A stretch of DNA of 64,000 nucleotides, taken from positions 1,612,001 to 1,676,000 of the forward strand of contig NZ_JAQNDK010000003.1 of the NCBI RefSeq assembly GCF_028368935.1, written 5' to 3'. Shown in pieces: positions 15,801 to 24,433 of the stretch (within the stretch, counting starts at the first letter, position 1; every line of letters starts with the position of its first letter). The translations under genes were made by a program, and so were the position numbers. The notes below the pieces were generated by a model that was not told the DNA's origin, did not search any database, and saw only the letters and a list, made by a program, of their open reading frames with translations. The DNA is from Sorangium aterium. Lineage in GTDB: Bacteria > Myxococcota_A > Polyangia > Polyangiales > Polyangiaceae.

Positions 15801-18539
15801 TCAGGGCTGCGGAGGAGCGGGCGGCGGGGGCGCTGAAGAGGCCGCCGTCGCCACGGCGCTTCCGCCGCGAGGCCAGGTCGTGACGCTCACCCGACGCTCT
15901 CGGCCGAAGGTCCGCGCAACGACGGCGCGGACGTCGGCCGGCTCGACCTCCTCGAGCGCGCGGAGCAGCCTCGGCAGGCTGCCTGGGTCGAGCGCAGCGC
16001 GCAGCCGCAGGTCCGTGATCGGCCGAGGGGACGCGGGCGGCGGCGCGACCGTGGCGCGCCGCGTGAGCTCTCTCTCGAGATCCAGCTTGAGCAAGGCCTT
16101 CGCGAGGGCCAGCTCCTTCCAGGTGGGCCCGGACGCCGCGAGCGACGCGAGCTCGGCGTCGAGGCGCTGCTCCAGCTCGGCGGCGCTGCGCGACGGCGCA
16201 GGGGTGAGCTCCACCGCCGCGACGCTCGCCTGGGCGCCGAGCGACAGGCGCCCCGTCACCGCCGACGCGAGCTGCCCCTCCGTCACGAGGGCCTTCGCGA
16301 GCCGCGCGACGCGCGGGCTGACGAGGATCTCCATCGCCACCCGGAGCGGCGCCTCGTCCGTGCTTCCCTCCGGCGGCGCGATCCAGCCATAGAGCAGCCG
16401 CGGCGCCGGCACCGCGTCCTCGATGACGATCCGCTCCTCGCGCGGATGCGGCCCGATGGGCCGCTCCGGCTCCTCGACGGCGCGCTGGAGCGAGCGCGCA
16501 AGCGCCTGCTCGACCGCCGCGCGAGAGACGTCGCCCGAGAGCGCGATCGTCGCCTGGGCCGCGGCGCGCTCGCGCCGGAGCGACTCGGTGAGCAGGAGCT
16601 CGCTCGCCGCGCCTGCGTCGCCGCGCGCCCCTATCAAGGTGCCCTCCAGCGGGTGGCCGGCGGGGAACAGCGCGTCCCCGAGCGCCAGCCACGAGGGGCC
16701 GTACGGCGCCCGCTCGAGCGCGCGCCGCGAGGCCGCGCTGGCCTGCCGCCTGAGCTCGGCCACGCGCGCGTCGCTCGCCTCGCCGAGCAGCATCCTGAGC
16801 CGCGCGGCGACCAGATCGATGCCGACGTCGAGATCCCGCGGAGGCACGGTGATCGCGACGCGCGCCTCGCTCGCGAGCGCGGGCCCCGCCGCGCCGGCGT
16901 CGCTCGCGGACCGCACCGGGACGGCGACCGCCGCGCTGATCGAGACGAGCGGCGCCGCGGGGTCTTCGCGCAGGTCCACCGCGATGCCGTTCGGGAGGCG
17001 GAAGCGCTGCACCTGCTCCTGGCCTCGCCCCGCGAGGAGGCCGATCTGCTTCTCGATCGCCGCCTCGCGCCCCTTGAGGGCGCGGCGCGCGCTCGGGCCT
17101 CCGACGTCGTCGAAGGGCGACGTCGAGGCGAGGCGCCCGCTGCGGACGCCGAGCGGGTCGTCCTCGAAGGCAGGGCGAAAGCCGACGCCGCCGCCGATCA
17201 TCACGATCGGGAGCCTCGCGTCGAGCGCCTCCGGGTTGCCGAGGAGCGGCATGGGCGCCGGCGCCTGGCCGGGCGGGGTGAAGAGCGGGAGCCGGTTCCG
17301 ACCGAGCGACACGGGGCGGGGCGGCAGCGACGCGCCGTCCAGCGCGAGCTCGCCCATCGCGGCGCGCTGCGGCAGCCCGGCGCTCGCCGCGCCGTCGCCC
17401 TCGTCCTCGTCGAGCTCCTCGTGGTCGAGGTAGGCGGGAAAGAGGGCCATCGCGCGCGCGACGCGATCGGCGGGCAACGAGATCAGGTGGTCGACGCGGC
17501 CGGGCGGGACACGGTCGCGCAGGAGCTCGGGGTTGTGCTCGCGCAGCACGGCCGTCGAGATGCCCGCGGCGCGCGCGATCGTGCGGAGCCGCGTCCCCGG
17601 CGGCACCGCGACCTCGCCGAGGTCGAGCGGCGGGAGCGGCGCGACGTCGGGCAGATCCAGCCCGAAGCGCCCGCGGTTCGCCGCGACGATCGCGAAGGCC
17701 ATGATCTGCGGCACGTAGTCCGCGGTCTCCTTGGGGATGGCGCCGGCCTGCGAGAGCTCCGCGAGCCCGATGGGCCCGCGGGCCTCGGGATCGCGCGCCG
17801 CCGCGACCTTCGACAGCGCGCGGAGGACGCCCTCGTGACCGAGGTTGTACGCCGCCAGCGCGAGGTCCCAGCGGCCGAAGCGCTCGTACAGGTCGCGCAG
17901 GTGGGCGGTCGCGGCGTCCGTGGCCCGCGTGATGCCCATGCGGGCGTCGATCCACTCGGACTGCTCGAGCCCGTAGGCCTCGCCCGTCCTCGGCATGAAC
18001 TGCCAGAGCCCCGCCGCGCCGGCCGGCGAGACCGCCCGCGGGTCGAAGCCGCTCTCGATCGCCGCGACCCAGAGCAGATCCTCCGGGAGGCCCGCCTCGC
18101 GGAGCGAGCGCTCGACGATCTCGCGGTACGCGCCGGCGCGCCGGAAGCGGCGCAGGAAGAGGGCGCGTCCCTCCTCGGACTGCGCGAAGAAGCGGACGAA
18201 CCGCATCGCGCGGCGCGTGAGGGGCACGTCGAGGTCCGGCATCGCCAGCGTGGCCAGCACCGCGCCCTCGGGGTCCTCGAGATCCTCGTCCGCCGCGGGC
18301 TGGAACTCGTGCACGAGGAGCGCCGTGAGGGCGGGCGGCGCGTCGCCAGCGGGCGGAGGGCAGGCGTCGGCCGTCGCCGCGAGGGCGGGCGCGCGGTCGA
18401 GCAGGCTGGGATCGCGGAAGGCGCGGTACGCCGCCGAGAAGGACGCGCGCACCGACGGCGCCTGGCCGACGGCCGCGCCCGAGATGCAGAGCAGCGCGCC
18501 GAGCCCGGTCCACAGAGCGGCTCGCCGTGCCCAGCTCAT
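15801..18539 (-). CDS. lytic transglycosylase (MltD-like) fused to an inactive M16-peptidase-like module
   Basis: 912 aa from the ATG at 18539, which opens a signal peptide (MSWARRAALWTGLGALL to GQA). Residues ~145-270 are an SLT domain with catalytic E162 (AAIESGFDPRAVS), GLWQFMPRTG and AYNLG. A degenerate LysM follows at ~305-355 (PPGTRLRTIARAAGI). From ~500 the sequence turns into an M16-like arrangement (FRLPNGIAVDL, later ALSGDV and LLYGWIAPPEG). The HxxEH zinc motif of M16 proteases is absent, as in non-catalytic partner subunits. The product is expected to be periplasmic and to cut peptidoglycan glycan strands. Fusion of a murein lyase with a processing-peptidase-like domain is unusual. 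It ends in an Ala/Pro tail. Confidence 0.85.
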   Translation of the reverse strand: MSWARRAALWTGLGALLCISGAAVGQAPSVRASFSAAYRAFRDPSLLDRAPALAATADACPPPAGDAPPALTALLVHEFQPAADEDLEDPEGAVLATLAMPDLDVPLTRRAMRFVRFFAQSEEGRALFLRRFRRAGAYREIVERSLREAGLPEDLLWVAAIESGFDPRAVSPAGAAGLWQFMPRTGEAYGLEQSEWIDARMGITRATDAATAHLRDLYERFGRWDLALAAYNLGHEGVLRALSKVAAARDPEARGPIGLAELSQAGAIPKETADYVPQIMAFAIVAANRGRFGLDLPDVAPLPPLDLGEVAVPPGTRLRTIARAAGISTAVLREHNPELLRDRVPPGRVDHLISLPADRVARAMALFPAYLDHEELDEDEGDGAASAGLPQRAAMGELALDGASLPPRPVSLGRNRLPLFTPPGQAPAPMPLLGNPEALDARLPIVMIGGGVGFRPAFEDDPLGVRSGRLASTSPFDDVGGPSARRALKGREAAIEKQIGLLAGRGQEQVQRFRLPNGIAVDLREDPAAPLVSISAAVAVPVRSASDAGAAGPALASEARVAITVPPRDLDVGIDLVAARLRMLLGEASDARVAELRRQASAASRRALERAPYGPSWLALGDALFPAGHPLEGTLIGARGDAGAASELLLTESLRRERAAAQATIALSGDVSRAAVEQALARSLQRAVEEPERPIGPHPREERIVIEDAVPAPRLLYGWIAPPEGSTDEAPLRVAMEILVSPRVARLAKALVTEGQLASAVTGRLSLGAQASVAAVELTPAPSRSAAELEQRLDAELASLAASGPTWKELALAKALLKLDLERELTRRATVAPPPASPRPITDLRLRAALDPGSLPRLLRALEEVEPADVRAVVARTFGRERRVSVTTWPRGGSAVATAASSAPPPPAPPQP

Positions 18540-18802
18540 CGACGTGGATCTTGCTCCGAAACCGCCCGCCGGCGCTACGGCAAAGCGCGGAGACAACGAC
18601 GGCGCTGTGGGTAGCTCGACATCGCCGCGCTTCCCGGTGCGCGCCGGCGCGCCCGCGGCGATCCGCGGCTTCCGGCGATCTTCCCGCTCGATTTCCTCGG
18701 CGATCTGCCCCGGCGCCGCGCCCCGCGCGCGCCCGGGACCGACGGCCCTCGCTGCGACCAGCACTAGCCGCCCGCGTCCGGGCGAGCTAGCAAGCGTCAG
18801 CG

Positions 18803-19285
18803 ATGCGCTCGTCTCAAGCCGGCCCCCCTTCAGAGAAGAGCTCTCGGCTGGGCGAGGTGCTCGACTTCATGAAGCTCCTGTGGGCCGTCGATCACGGCCT
18901 GCAGTCGACGTCGAAGCGCATGGAGGCGAAGATGGGCGTGACGGGCCCGCAGCGGCTCGTCATCCGCATCGTCGGGCGTTACCCCGGGATCTCCGCTGGG
19001 CAGCTCGCCGAGATCATGCAGCTGCACCCGAGCACCCTCACGGGCGTGCTCAAGCGGCTGCAAGAGCGCGGCATCATCGAGCGCCGGGTCGACCCGAAGG
19101 ACGGGCGCCGCGCGCTCCTGGGCCTCACCGCGCGCGGGCGCGAGCTCGACAGCCTCCGCACCGGCACGGTGGAGGCGGCCGTGCGACAGGCGCTGAAGTC
19201 GGTGCCGCGACGCAAGCTCGACGCAGCGCAGGACGTGCTCGCGGCCGTCGCCGAGGCGCTGCAACCGCAGCAGGGCGACGAGTAG
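18803..19285 (+). CDS. MarR-family transcriptional regulator
   Basis: 160 aa winged-helix regulator. The HTH is GISAGQLAEIMQLHPSTLTG with recognition helix followed by LKRLQERGIIERR. The wing carries DPKDGRRALLGLTARG, the conserved D-x-R pair of MarR proteins. Members usually repress efflux or stress genes and release DNA on binding small phenolic ligands; the ligand here is unknown. It is divergent from the transglycosylase gene with ~260 bp between the starts, so either could be a target. An alternative internal start at the ATG of FMKLLW would remove 22 residues. Confidence 0.9.
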   Translation: MRSSQAGPPSEKSSRLGEVLDFMKLLWAVDHGLQSTSKRMEAKMGVTGPQRLVIRIVGRYPGISAGQLAEIMQLHPSTLTGVLKRLQERGIIERRVDPKDGRRALLGLTARGRELDSLRTGTVEAAVRQALKSVPRRKLDAAQDVLAAVAEALQPQQGDE

Positions 19286-19639
19286 CGCGGCTGGTCGGAT
19301 CGGCGCGCGCGGCGCGCGATCCAGCGAGGGCAGCGCCGGTCGGAGAATGCCTGCAGGCGCGCACGGCGCTGGAGCCGCCGCGCGCCGAGCGAACGGCGCT
19401 TCGCGCCCCGAAGCTCGGCGCGCGGGTGTGATCCGCGCGAAGCGCAGGGCTGGGCCGCGACCCGCAGCCCCTCCCGACATCGAACGGAGAAACGGCGGTC
19501 GTCCGCACGGCGATCCGCTCCTCGCCGTCTCCGTGACAGAGGATGTCGCCGCGCCGGACCCGTGAATCGAGGCATTCGGCGCGATCTCCGCGCGGCGCGC
19601 GCCGCGCCGAGCGCCTCTCATCACCACGACGGGGGAACA
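19286..19639. other. 354-bp intergenic region, no gene seen
   Basis: No open frame with coding character, no RNA gene and no convincing hairpin terminator was found. A CGCGCGCGGCGCGCG run occurs just after the marR stop codon. Confidence 0.5.
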
Positions 19640-20806
19640 ATGAGGCACTGGGTTCTTGGCTCCATCAGCGCGGCGATCCTCGCCGCGGCGTGGGGCTGCG
19701 GCTCCGACGAACGAGTCGGGAAAGCAGAGTCGGGAGGCGGCGGAAACGCAGCGGGAGGCGGCGGGCACGCAGCGGGAGGCGGCGGGACCGGGAGCCAGGC
19801 CGCAGCCTGCACGATCACGGCCGCGGGGCTGAAGGTGAGCAGCGGCCGCGGGATCACGCCCTCGATCGCGTGGACCGGGGCGGGCTTCGCCATCGCCTGG
19901 CAGGAGCGCGCGGCCGACGAGGGCGACATCCACCTCGCCATGGTCGACCCGGAGGGCAACAAGCTGCGGGAGGAGGTGATCGATGACGGGCCGGGCGTCT
20001 CCAGCCACCCGAGCGTTCACCGCGACGGGCAGGGCCTGCTCGTCCTCTGGCAGGATCAGGACGGCGCGGGCAGCGTCGTGCGCGGCCGCCGCGCGACGCT
20101 GGAAGGCGCGGCCGAAGGCGCGGCCTTCGATCTGGCCAGGAGCGGAGCGGCCGAGTCCTGGCCCACCGCGGCGGCGAGCCAGGACGGGACGCTCGTCGCG
20201 TGGATGGACACGGGCGGGTCGCAGCTCGGCCACCTCGACAGCGGCGCGCTGAGCAGCTCGGTGCCGCTGGATCAGGCGCAATTTCCAGCCGTCGCCTCGG
20301 ACGGCGAGAAGACCGCGGTGGTCTGGACCCAGGGCGACGCGCTCGACTTCGCCAGGCCGGGCCAGGAGAGCGCTCCGCTCGATCCGATCGCGCACCCGGG
20401 CGTCACCGCGAAGCTGCCGCGCGTCGTGCTCGGCGGGGACGACGCCTTCCTCGTCTGGGAGGACACCCGCAGCGGCACGGAGCAGATCCGCGCGCTCCGG
20501 ATCTCCGCGCAGGACGAGGTATCGCCCGAGGCCATCGTCTCGCGGGGCGAAGGCAGCGCCAACTGGCCGGCGCTCGCGTGGACAGGGCACGGCCTCGCCG
20601 TCGCGTACTACCAGTTCCGCGACGGCCCCCCGGGCGTCTTCGTCACGCTGCTGAGCCGGGATCTCGAGCCCGTGGGCGGCGAGCTCGAGGCGAGCGGCGG
20701 CGCGACCGCCCGGTACCCGGCGCTGGCCTGGACAGGCCAGGAGCTCGGAATCGCCTACACGGAGCAGGACCAGGGCATCCGGCTCTCGCGCGCCAGCTGC
20801 CCGTAG
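19640..20806 (+). CDS. secreted lipoprotein with beta-propeller-like repeats
   Basis: 388 aa from the ATG at 19640. A type II-like signal ends at C20 (ILAAAWGC), followed by a Gly-rich tether with three AAGGGG-type units. The body is built of repeated strands of the form PSIAWTGAGFAIAWQ, LPRVVLGGDDAFLVWED, PALAWTGHGLAVAYYQ and PALAWTGQELGIAYTE, spaced ~45-60 residues apart, as in WD-like or BNR-like propellers. No catalytic motif is visible. It is probably an outer-membrane-anchored binding protein. The lipobox is imperfect (Trp at -2), so simple secretion remains possible. Confidence 0.75.
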   Translation: MRHWVLGSISAAILAAAWGCGSDERVGKAESGGGGNAAGGGGHAAGGGGTGSQAAACTITAAGLKVSSGRGITPSIAWTGAGFAIAWQERAADEGDIHLAMVDPEGNKLREEVIDDGPGVSSHPSVHRDGQGLLVLWQDQDGAGSVVRGRRATLEGAAEGAAFDLARSGAAESWPTAAASQDGTLVAWMDTGGSQLGHLDSGALSSSVPLDQAQFPAVASDGEKTAVVWTQGDALDFARPGQESAPLDPIAHPGVTAKLPRVVLGGDDAFLVWEDTRSGTEQIRALRISAQDEVSPEAIVSRGEGSANWPALAWTGHGLAVAYYQFRDGPPGVFVTLLSRDLEPVGGELEASGGATARYPALAWTGQELGIAYTEQDQGIRLSRASCP

Positions 20807-21005
20807 CTCGTCGAGCCCGCGCGGCGCGGCCCTCCACGAGGGGTCCTCGCATCCCGCGCCGCGCGCACGGCGGCGCGCGGGGACGCGGCCTGGCCGCCCG
20901 CGACGGCGCGAGGTCATCGCTCGACGCAGCGCAGCCCGATCGGCCGCGGCGAGGCGCCCGCGTCGCCTGACGCGGCCCGGATCGAACCCTGCAACCGCCC
21001 TCGAT

Positions 21006-21848
21006 GTGGCCGTCCTCCCCTGCGCCGTTGCGATCCTAATCTGCACAGCCGTGCTCGGCGCCTACGCCGTGCGCGTCGCGCGCCACGGCCGACCCGCGAT
21101 GCCGCGGCTCGGCGCCTCTCCAGGGAGCGCGCTGCTCCCGAGGCCGGTGGTCGAGGCCTTCTACTGGTCCTTCCACGCCCCCGCGCGCGCGCTCGTTCGC
21201 CTCGGCGTCTCGCCGGACGCGCTCACCTACCTCTCGCTCGGCCTGTCGCTCGCCTGCGCGCCGCTGCTCGCGGCCGGCCGCTTCCGGTCCGGCGCGGCGC
21301 TGCTCATCGCCGGCGCCGTCCTCGACGCGCTCGACGGCATGGTGGCGCGCGAAGGCGGCAGGGCGTCGCGCGCCGGGGCGGTGCTCGACTCCTGCCTCGA
21401 CCGCCTGTCCGACGCCGCGCCGCTCATCGGCCTCGCCGTCTTCTACAGGGAGCACCCCGCGGCGCTCGCGATCCCGCTCGTCGCGATGGTCGCGTCGTCG
21501 CTCGTGAGCTACGCGCGCGCCAAGGCCGACGCCTACCGGATCTCGCTGCCCGACGGGCTGATGCGCCGGCACGAGCGGCTCGCCTACCTCGTCGCGGCGC
21601 TCGTCTTCGGCCCGGCCGTGCCGGCCACGCGGCTGACCGGCGCCCTCCCCTTCCCGATCACGCTCGGCTGTCTCGCCCTCGTGGCAGGCGTCGGCCTCGC
21701 CGCGGGCCTGCGGCTCGTGCAGCGCACGCGCGCCGCCCTCGCGGCGGCCGACGCGGCGGCGCTGCCCGGGCCGAGGACGACCGCGCGCTCCGGTGGAGAG
21801 CCCCCGCGCCTGCTCCGCGGCGGAAAGGCCACGAGCGCGCCGCTGTGA
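21006..21848 (+). CDS. CDP-alcohol phosphatidyltransferase family membrane enzyme
   Basis: 280 aa from a GTG start. The complete family signature DG-x2-AR-x8-G-x3-D-x3-D is present with D110, D128 and D132 (DGMVAREGGRASRAG and VLDSCLD). About six hydrophobic segments surround it, typical of the fold. These enzymes transfer a phosphatidyl group from CDP-diacylglycerol to an alcohol in the inner membrane. Candidate products are phosphatidylglycerophosphate, phosphatidylinositol phosphate or cardiolipin precursors; the acceptor cannot be assigned. The C-terminal ~30 residues are Arg/Gly-rich and cytosolic. It converges on the cobalamin adenosyltransferase gene. Confidence 0.87.
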   Translation: MAVLPCAVAILICTAVLGAYAVRVARHGRPAMPRLGASPGSALLPRPVVEAFYWSFHAPARALVRLGVSPDALTYLSLGLSLACAPLLAAGRFRSGAALLIAGAVLDALDGMVAREGGRASRAGAVLDSCLDRLSDAAPLIGLAVFYREHPAALAIPLVAMVASSLVSYARAKADAYRISLPDGLMRRHERLAYLVAALVFGPAVPATRLTGALPFPITLGCLALVAGVGLAAGLRLVQRTRAALAAADAAALPGPRTTARSGGEPPRLLRGGKATSAPL

Positions 21849-21869
21849 TGCCGACCAGGGCGGCGCGGC

Positions 21870-22580
21870 TCAGGCCGGCGGCGCCTTGCCGCTCGCCGAG
21901 GCGTCGGGCTCCCAGAGGAGCTCCGGCGTGCCGAGGAGCGCGGCCGCCCAGCGGCTCCAGACGAAGAGCGCGTCGCTCAGGCGGTTCAGGTAGCGGACCG
22001 CGTGCGGATCGGCCTGGCCAGCCTGGGCGAGGCGCACGCAGCAGCGCTCCGCCCGGCGGCACACCGTCCGCGCGACGTGGAGGTCGGTGTTGAGCCGCGA
22101 GCCGCCGGGGAGGACGAACGAGCGCAGCGGCGGCAGCTCGGCCTGGCAGCTGTCCATCTCGGCCTCGAGGAGATCGATCTCGGCCTGCGTCACGCGCGGC
22201 TGCTTCGGGTGGACGTCCTCCGGGAGCGTCGCGAGGATCGACCCGAGGTTGAAGAGCTCGTGCTGGACGCGGAGCAGCGTGCGCCCGAGCTCCACGAGGC
22301 GCTGGGTGCCCTCGCCCGGCGCCCCCGGGAGCAGCTCGATCAACGTCTGCCGCGCGGCGCCGACGAGCGCGTTGAGCTCGTCGACGGTGCCGTAGGTCTC
22401 GATCCGCGCGTCGTCCTTCGGGACGAGCTGCCCGCCGACGAGCCGGGTCAGGCCGCCGTCCCCCTGCCGCGTGTAGACGCGGTTGATCGTGATCTTCGGC
22501 GCCTTGAAGACGCGCGCTCCGCTGCTCTCCCCGGCAGCCGGCGCGTGGTCACCCGTCCTGCGCGTATCGTCGTCGCTCAC
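21870..22580 (-). CDS. PduO-type ATP:cob(I)alamin adenosyltransferase
   Basis: 236 aa from a GTG start. The N-terminal P-loop-like motif is YTRQGDGGLTRLVGG, followed by YGTVDELNALVG, FVLPGGSRLN, ARTVCRRAERC and LNRLSDALFVWSRW, all hallmarks of the MMAB/PduO five-helix family. It transfers the adenosyl group of ATP to cob(I)alamin to make coenzyme B12. That product is the ligand of class-I cobalamin riboswitches, two of which lie at 47.5 and 55.1 kb. The ~30 N-terminal residues are a disordered extension. The enzyme is cytosolic and appears to stand alone. Confidence 0.92.
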   Translation of the reverse strand: MSDDDTRRTGDHAPAAGESSGARVFKAPKITINRVYTRQGDGGLTRLVGGQLVPKDDARIETYGTVDELNALVGAARQTLIELLPGAPGEGTQRLVELGRTLLRVQHELFNLGSILATLPEDVHPKQPRVTQAEIDLLEAEMDSCQAELPPLRSFVLPGGSRLNTDLHVARTVCRRAERCCVRLAQAGQADPHAVRYLNRLSDALFVWSRWAAALLGTPELLWEPDASASGKAPPA

Positions 22581-22676
22581 GGGGAGCTCACGTAAGGCGT
22601 CGTCGCACGAGGGTCAAGAAACGCCGCCGGAGGCGATGTTGACGTTCCTCCGGAGGAAGTGGAACAGTCCTGTCCT

Positions 22677-24227
22677 ATGCGCTCAGCAGGGCCGCTGCTC
22701 CGTCATCCCCTCTCCCTCGTCCTCGTCCTCGCCGCGATCCCCGCCGCGGCGGGCTGCGCCGCCGAGCCCGCCGCGCGACCGGCGCCGCAGCCCGCCGTCA
22801 CGGCGGAGATGGCGCGCATCGCGGAGAGCCAGCGCCGCGTCGACGAGGCGAGCCGCGCGCTGTCCGACAAGCGGTACGCCGAGGCGCGCGGGCTGCTCGA
22901 CAAGGCGAGCGGGCTCGGCGTCGACTCGCACCGGTACCAGATCGGCGAGCTGCGCGAGAAGGTCGACAGGCGCGAGGCGAAGGACTGGGCCAACGACGCC
23001 GCCGAGCTGCTCGACCAGAAGGAGTGCGAAGCCGCGTTCGACAAGCTGTCGGCGCGGATCGACGAGCTGAAGAGCGAGGCGTTCACCCACGAGGTCCGGC
23101 GGCTCGTGGCGGCGCAGGCCGCGGCGTGCGCGAGCAAGAAGGTCGACGACGCGACCATCGCCGGCAAGCTCGCGGAGGCGCGCGCGTTCCTCGCGGCCCC
23201 GCCGACGAGGACGGTCCTCGGCGACGCCGGCACGGACCGGCTCACGGCGGAGCTCGACGCCACCATCGCCGAGGTCCTCTATGGCCAGGTCGAGGCGGAT
23301 GTCTCGGCCGGACGCTGGGCGAGCGTGGTCGAGAAGCTCGACGCCGCCGTCAAGCGGGGAGACGTCTCCGAGGAGCAAGGGAGCGCGATCCTCGGGCGGG
23401 TCCGCGCGGCCGCGGCGCCACGGCTGGCCGAGCTCGCCGGCAGAGCGCTCGGCTCCCAGAACGCAGAGGCGACGCTCGGACAGCTCGACGCGACCATCGC
23501 GCTCCTGCGCTGGGAGGCGCTCGCGCCCGACGGGGCCGAGCTGCCAGGGAGCAGCGCGCTGCCCGAGCCGCTCGCGCGGAAGCGCGCCGCCCTCGCGGCG
23601 TGGGTCGAGGCGCGGAAGGTCGGGATGAAGCCCATGAAGAAGCCGGAACAGCGCTGGTCCCACGGCACCGTCCAGGCGTCGCCTGCGTCGGACAGCGACG
23701 GCGAGCCGAAGCGCAGCCTCCCGCCCTCGACCCCCGTATGGGTCATCGGCCAGACCAAGGACCTCGCGCTGGTGACCGCTGTCGACCCCGGCACGGCCGT
23801 GGTCACGGCGGCGTTCGACGTCGCGATCGGGTGGGTGCCGCTGGCGCGCCTCGCCCGGGAGCCGACCGTCGACTGGCTGCCGCCGAACGACCAGCTGAAG
23901 GGCGAGCGCGTGTGGGGCCCGCTCCGGGAGAAGCAGCCGACGCTCGAGCTCGGTGTGGTGAGCGACGTCCAGGGAGCCGATATCACCGTCCGGCGGCTCG
24001 CCGACGACGCCGAGATCAAGCTGCCACGCAAGCAGCTCCGCAGCGGGCGCCTCGCCCCGGGCACCAAGGTGCTCGCGCTCTGCAAGTCGGAGAACGAGCC
24101 GGCCACGATCATCGACGTGCCGCCCGCAGGCCGCGTCGCGCTCATCCAGTGCGAGGGAGGAATGCAGAAGGAGGAGCCCCTCGCCTCGCTCCGATCGCGG
24201 CCCGAGCTCTTGCCCCGCAGCCGCTAG
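22677..24227 (+). CDS. hypothetical lipoprotein with N-terminal helical repeat region
   Basis: 516 aa from the ATG at 22677; an in-frame GTG at 22659 would add six residues. A signal peptide ends in AIPAAAGC, a good lipobox. Residues ~35-290 are charged amphipathic helices (RIAESQRRVDEASRALSDK, YAEARGLLDKASGLG) suggesting a TPR-like or coiled-coil region with paired Cys. The C-terminal half has short beta segments (VWVIGQTKDLALVTAVDPG, ITVRRLADDAEIKLPRKQL) that look like small SH3- or agenet-like barrels. No enzyme motif is seen and I do not recognise the family. It was probably exported and lipid-anchored. Confidence 0.7.
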   Translation: MRSAGPLLRHPLSLVLVLAAIPAAAGCAAEPAARPAPQPAVTAEMARIAESQRRVDEASRALSDKRYAEARGLLDKASGLGVDSHRYQIGELREKVDRREAKDWANDAAELLDQKECEAAFDKLSARIDELKSEAFTHEVRRLVAAQAAACASKKVDDATIAGKLAEARAFLAAPPTRTVLGDAGTDRLTAELDATIAEVLYGQVEADVSAGRWASVVEKLDAAVKRGDVSEEQGSAILGRVRAAAAPRLAELAGRALGSQNAEATLGQLDATIALLRWEALAPDGAELPGSSALPEPLARKRAALAAWVEARKVGMKPMKKPEQRWSHGTVQASPASDSDGEPKRSLPPSTPVWVIGQTKDLALVTAVDPGTAVVTAAFDVAIGWVPLARLAREPTVDWLPPNDQLKGERVWGPLREKQPTLELGVVSDVQGADITVRRLADDAEIKLPRKQLRSGRLAPGTKVLALCKSENEPATIIDVPPAGRVALIQCEGGMQKEEPLASLRSRPELLPRSR

Positions 24228-24433
24228 CGCCGCGCTCTCGGAGCCCCGCCGGCCCTCCGGCCGCCGCCGGGCGGCTGGCTGCGCCGCGCCGGCAGACCGG
24301 GCCGCCGCGCCTCGCCTCTGCCGACGCGCGCGGCGCTCGCCCTGCCCGCGTGGCCACAATTATCGACCGCCGGCCGTCCGTCGTTGACTCGTAGCGCCGG
24401 GCACCTAAGTCTCTGCATCCCTGAGGAGCCACG

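Noticed and set aside
15724..18513. Second minus-strand frame of 929 residues overlapping the transglycosylase
   Set aside because: Arg-rich shifted frame of the same DNA; the SLT, LysM and M16-like motifs are in the other frame.
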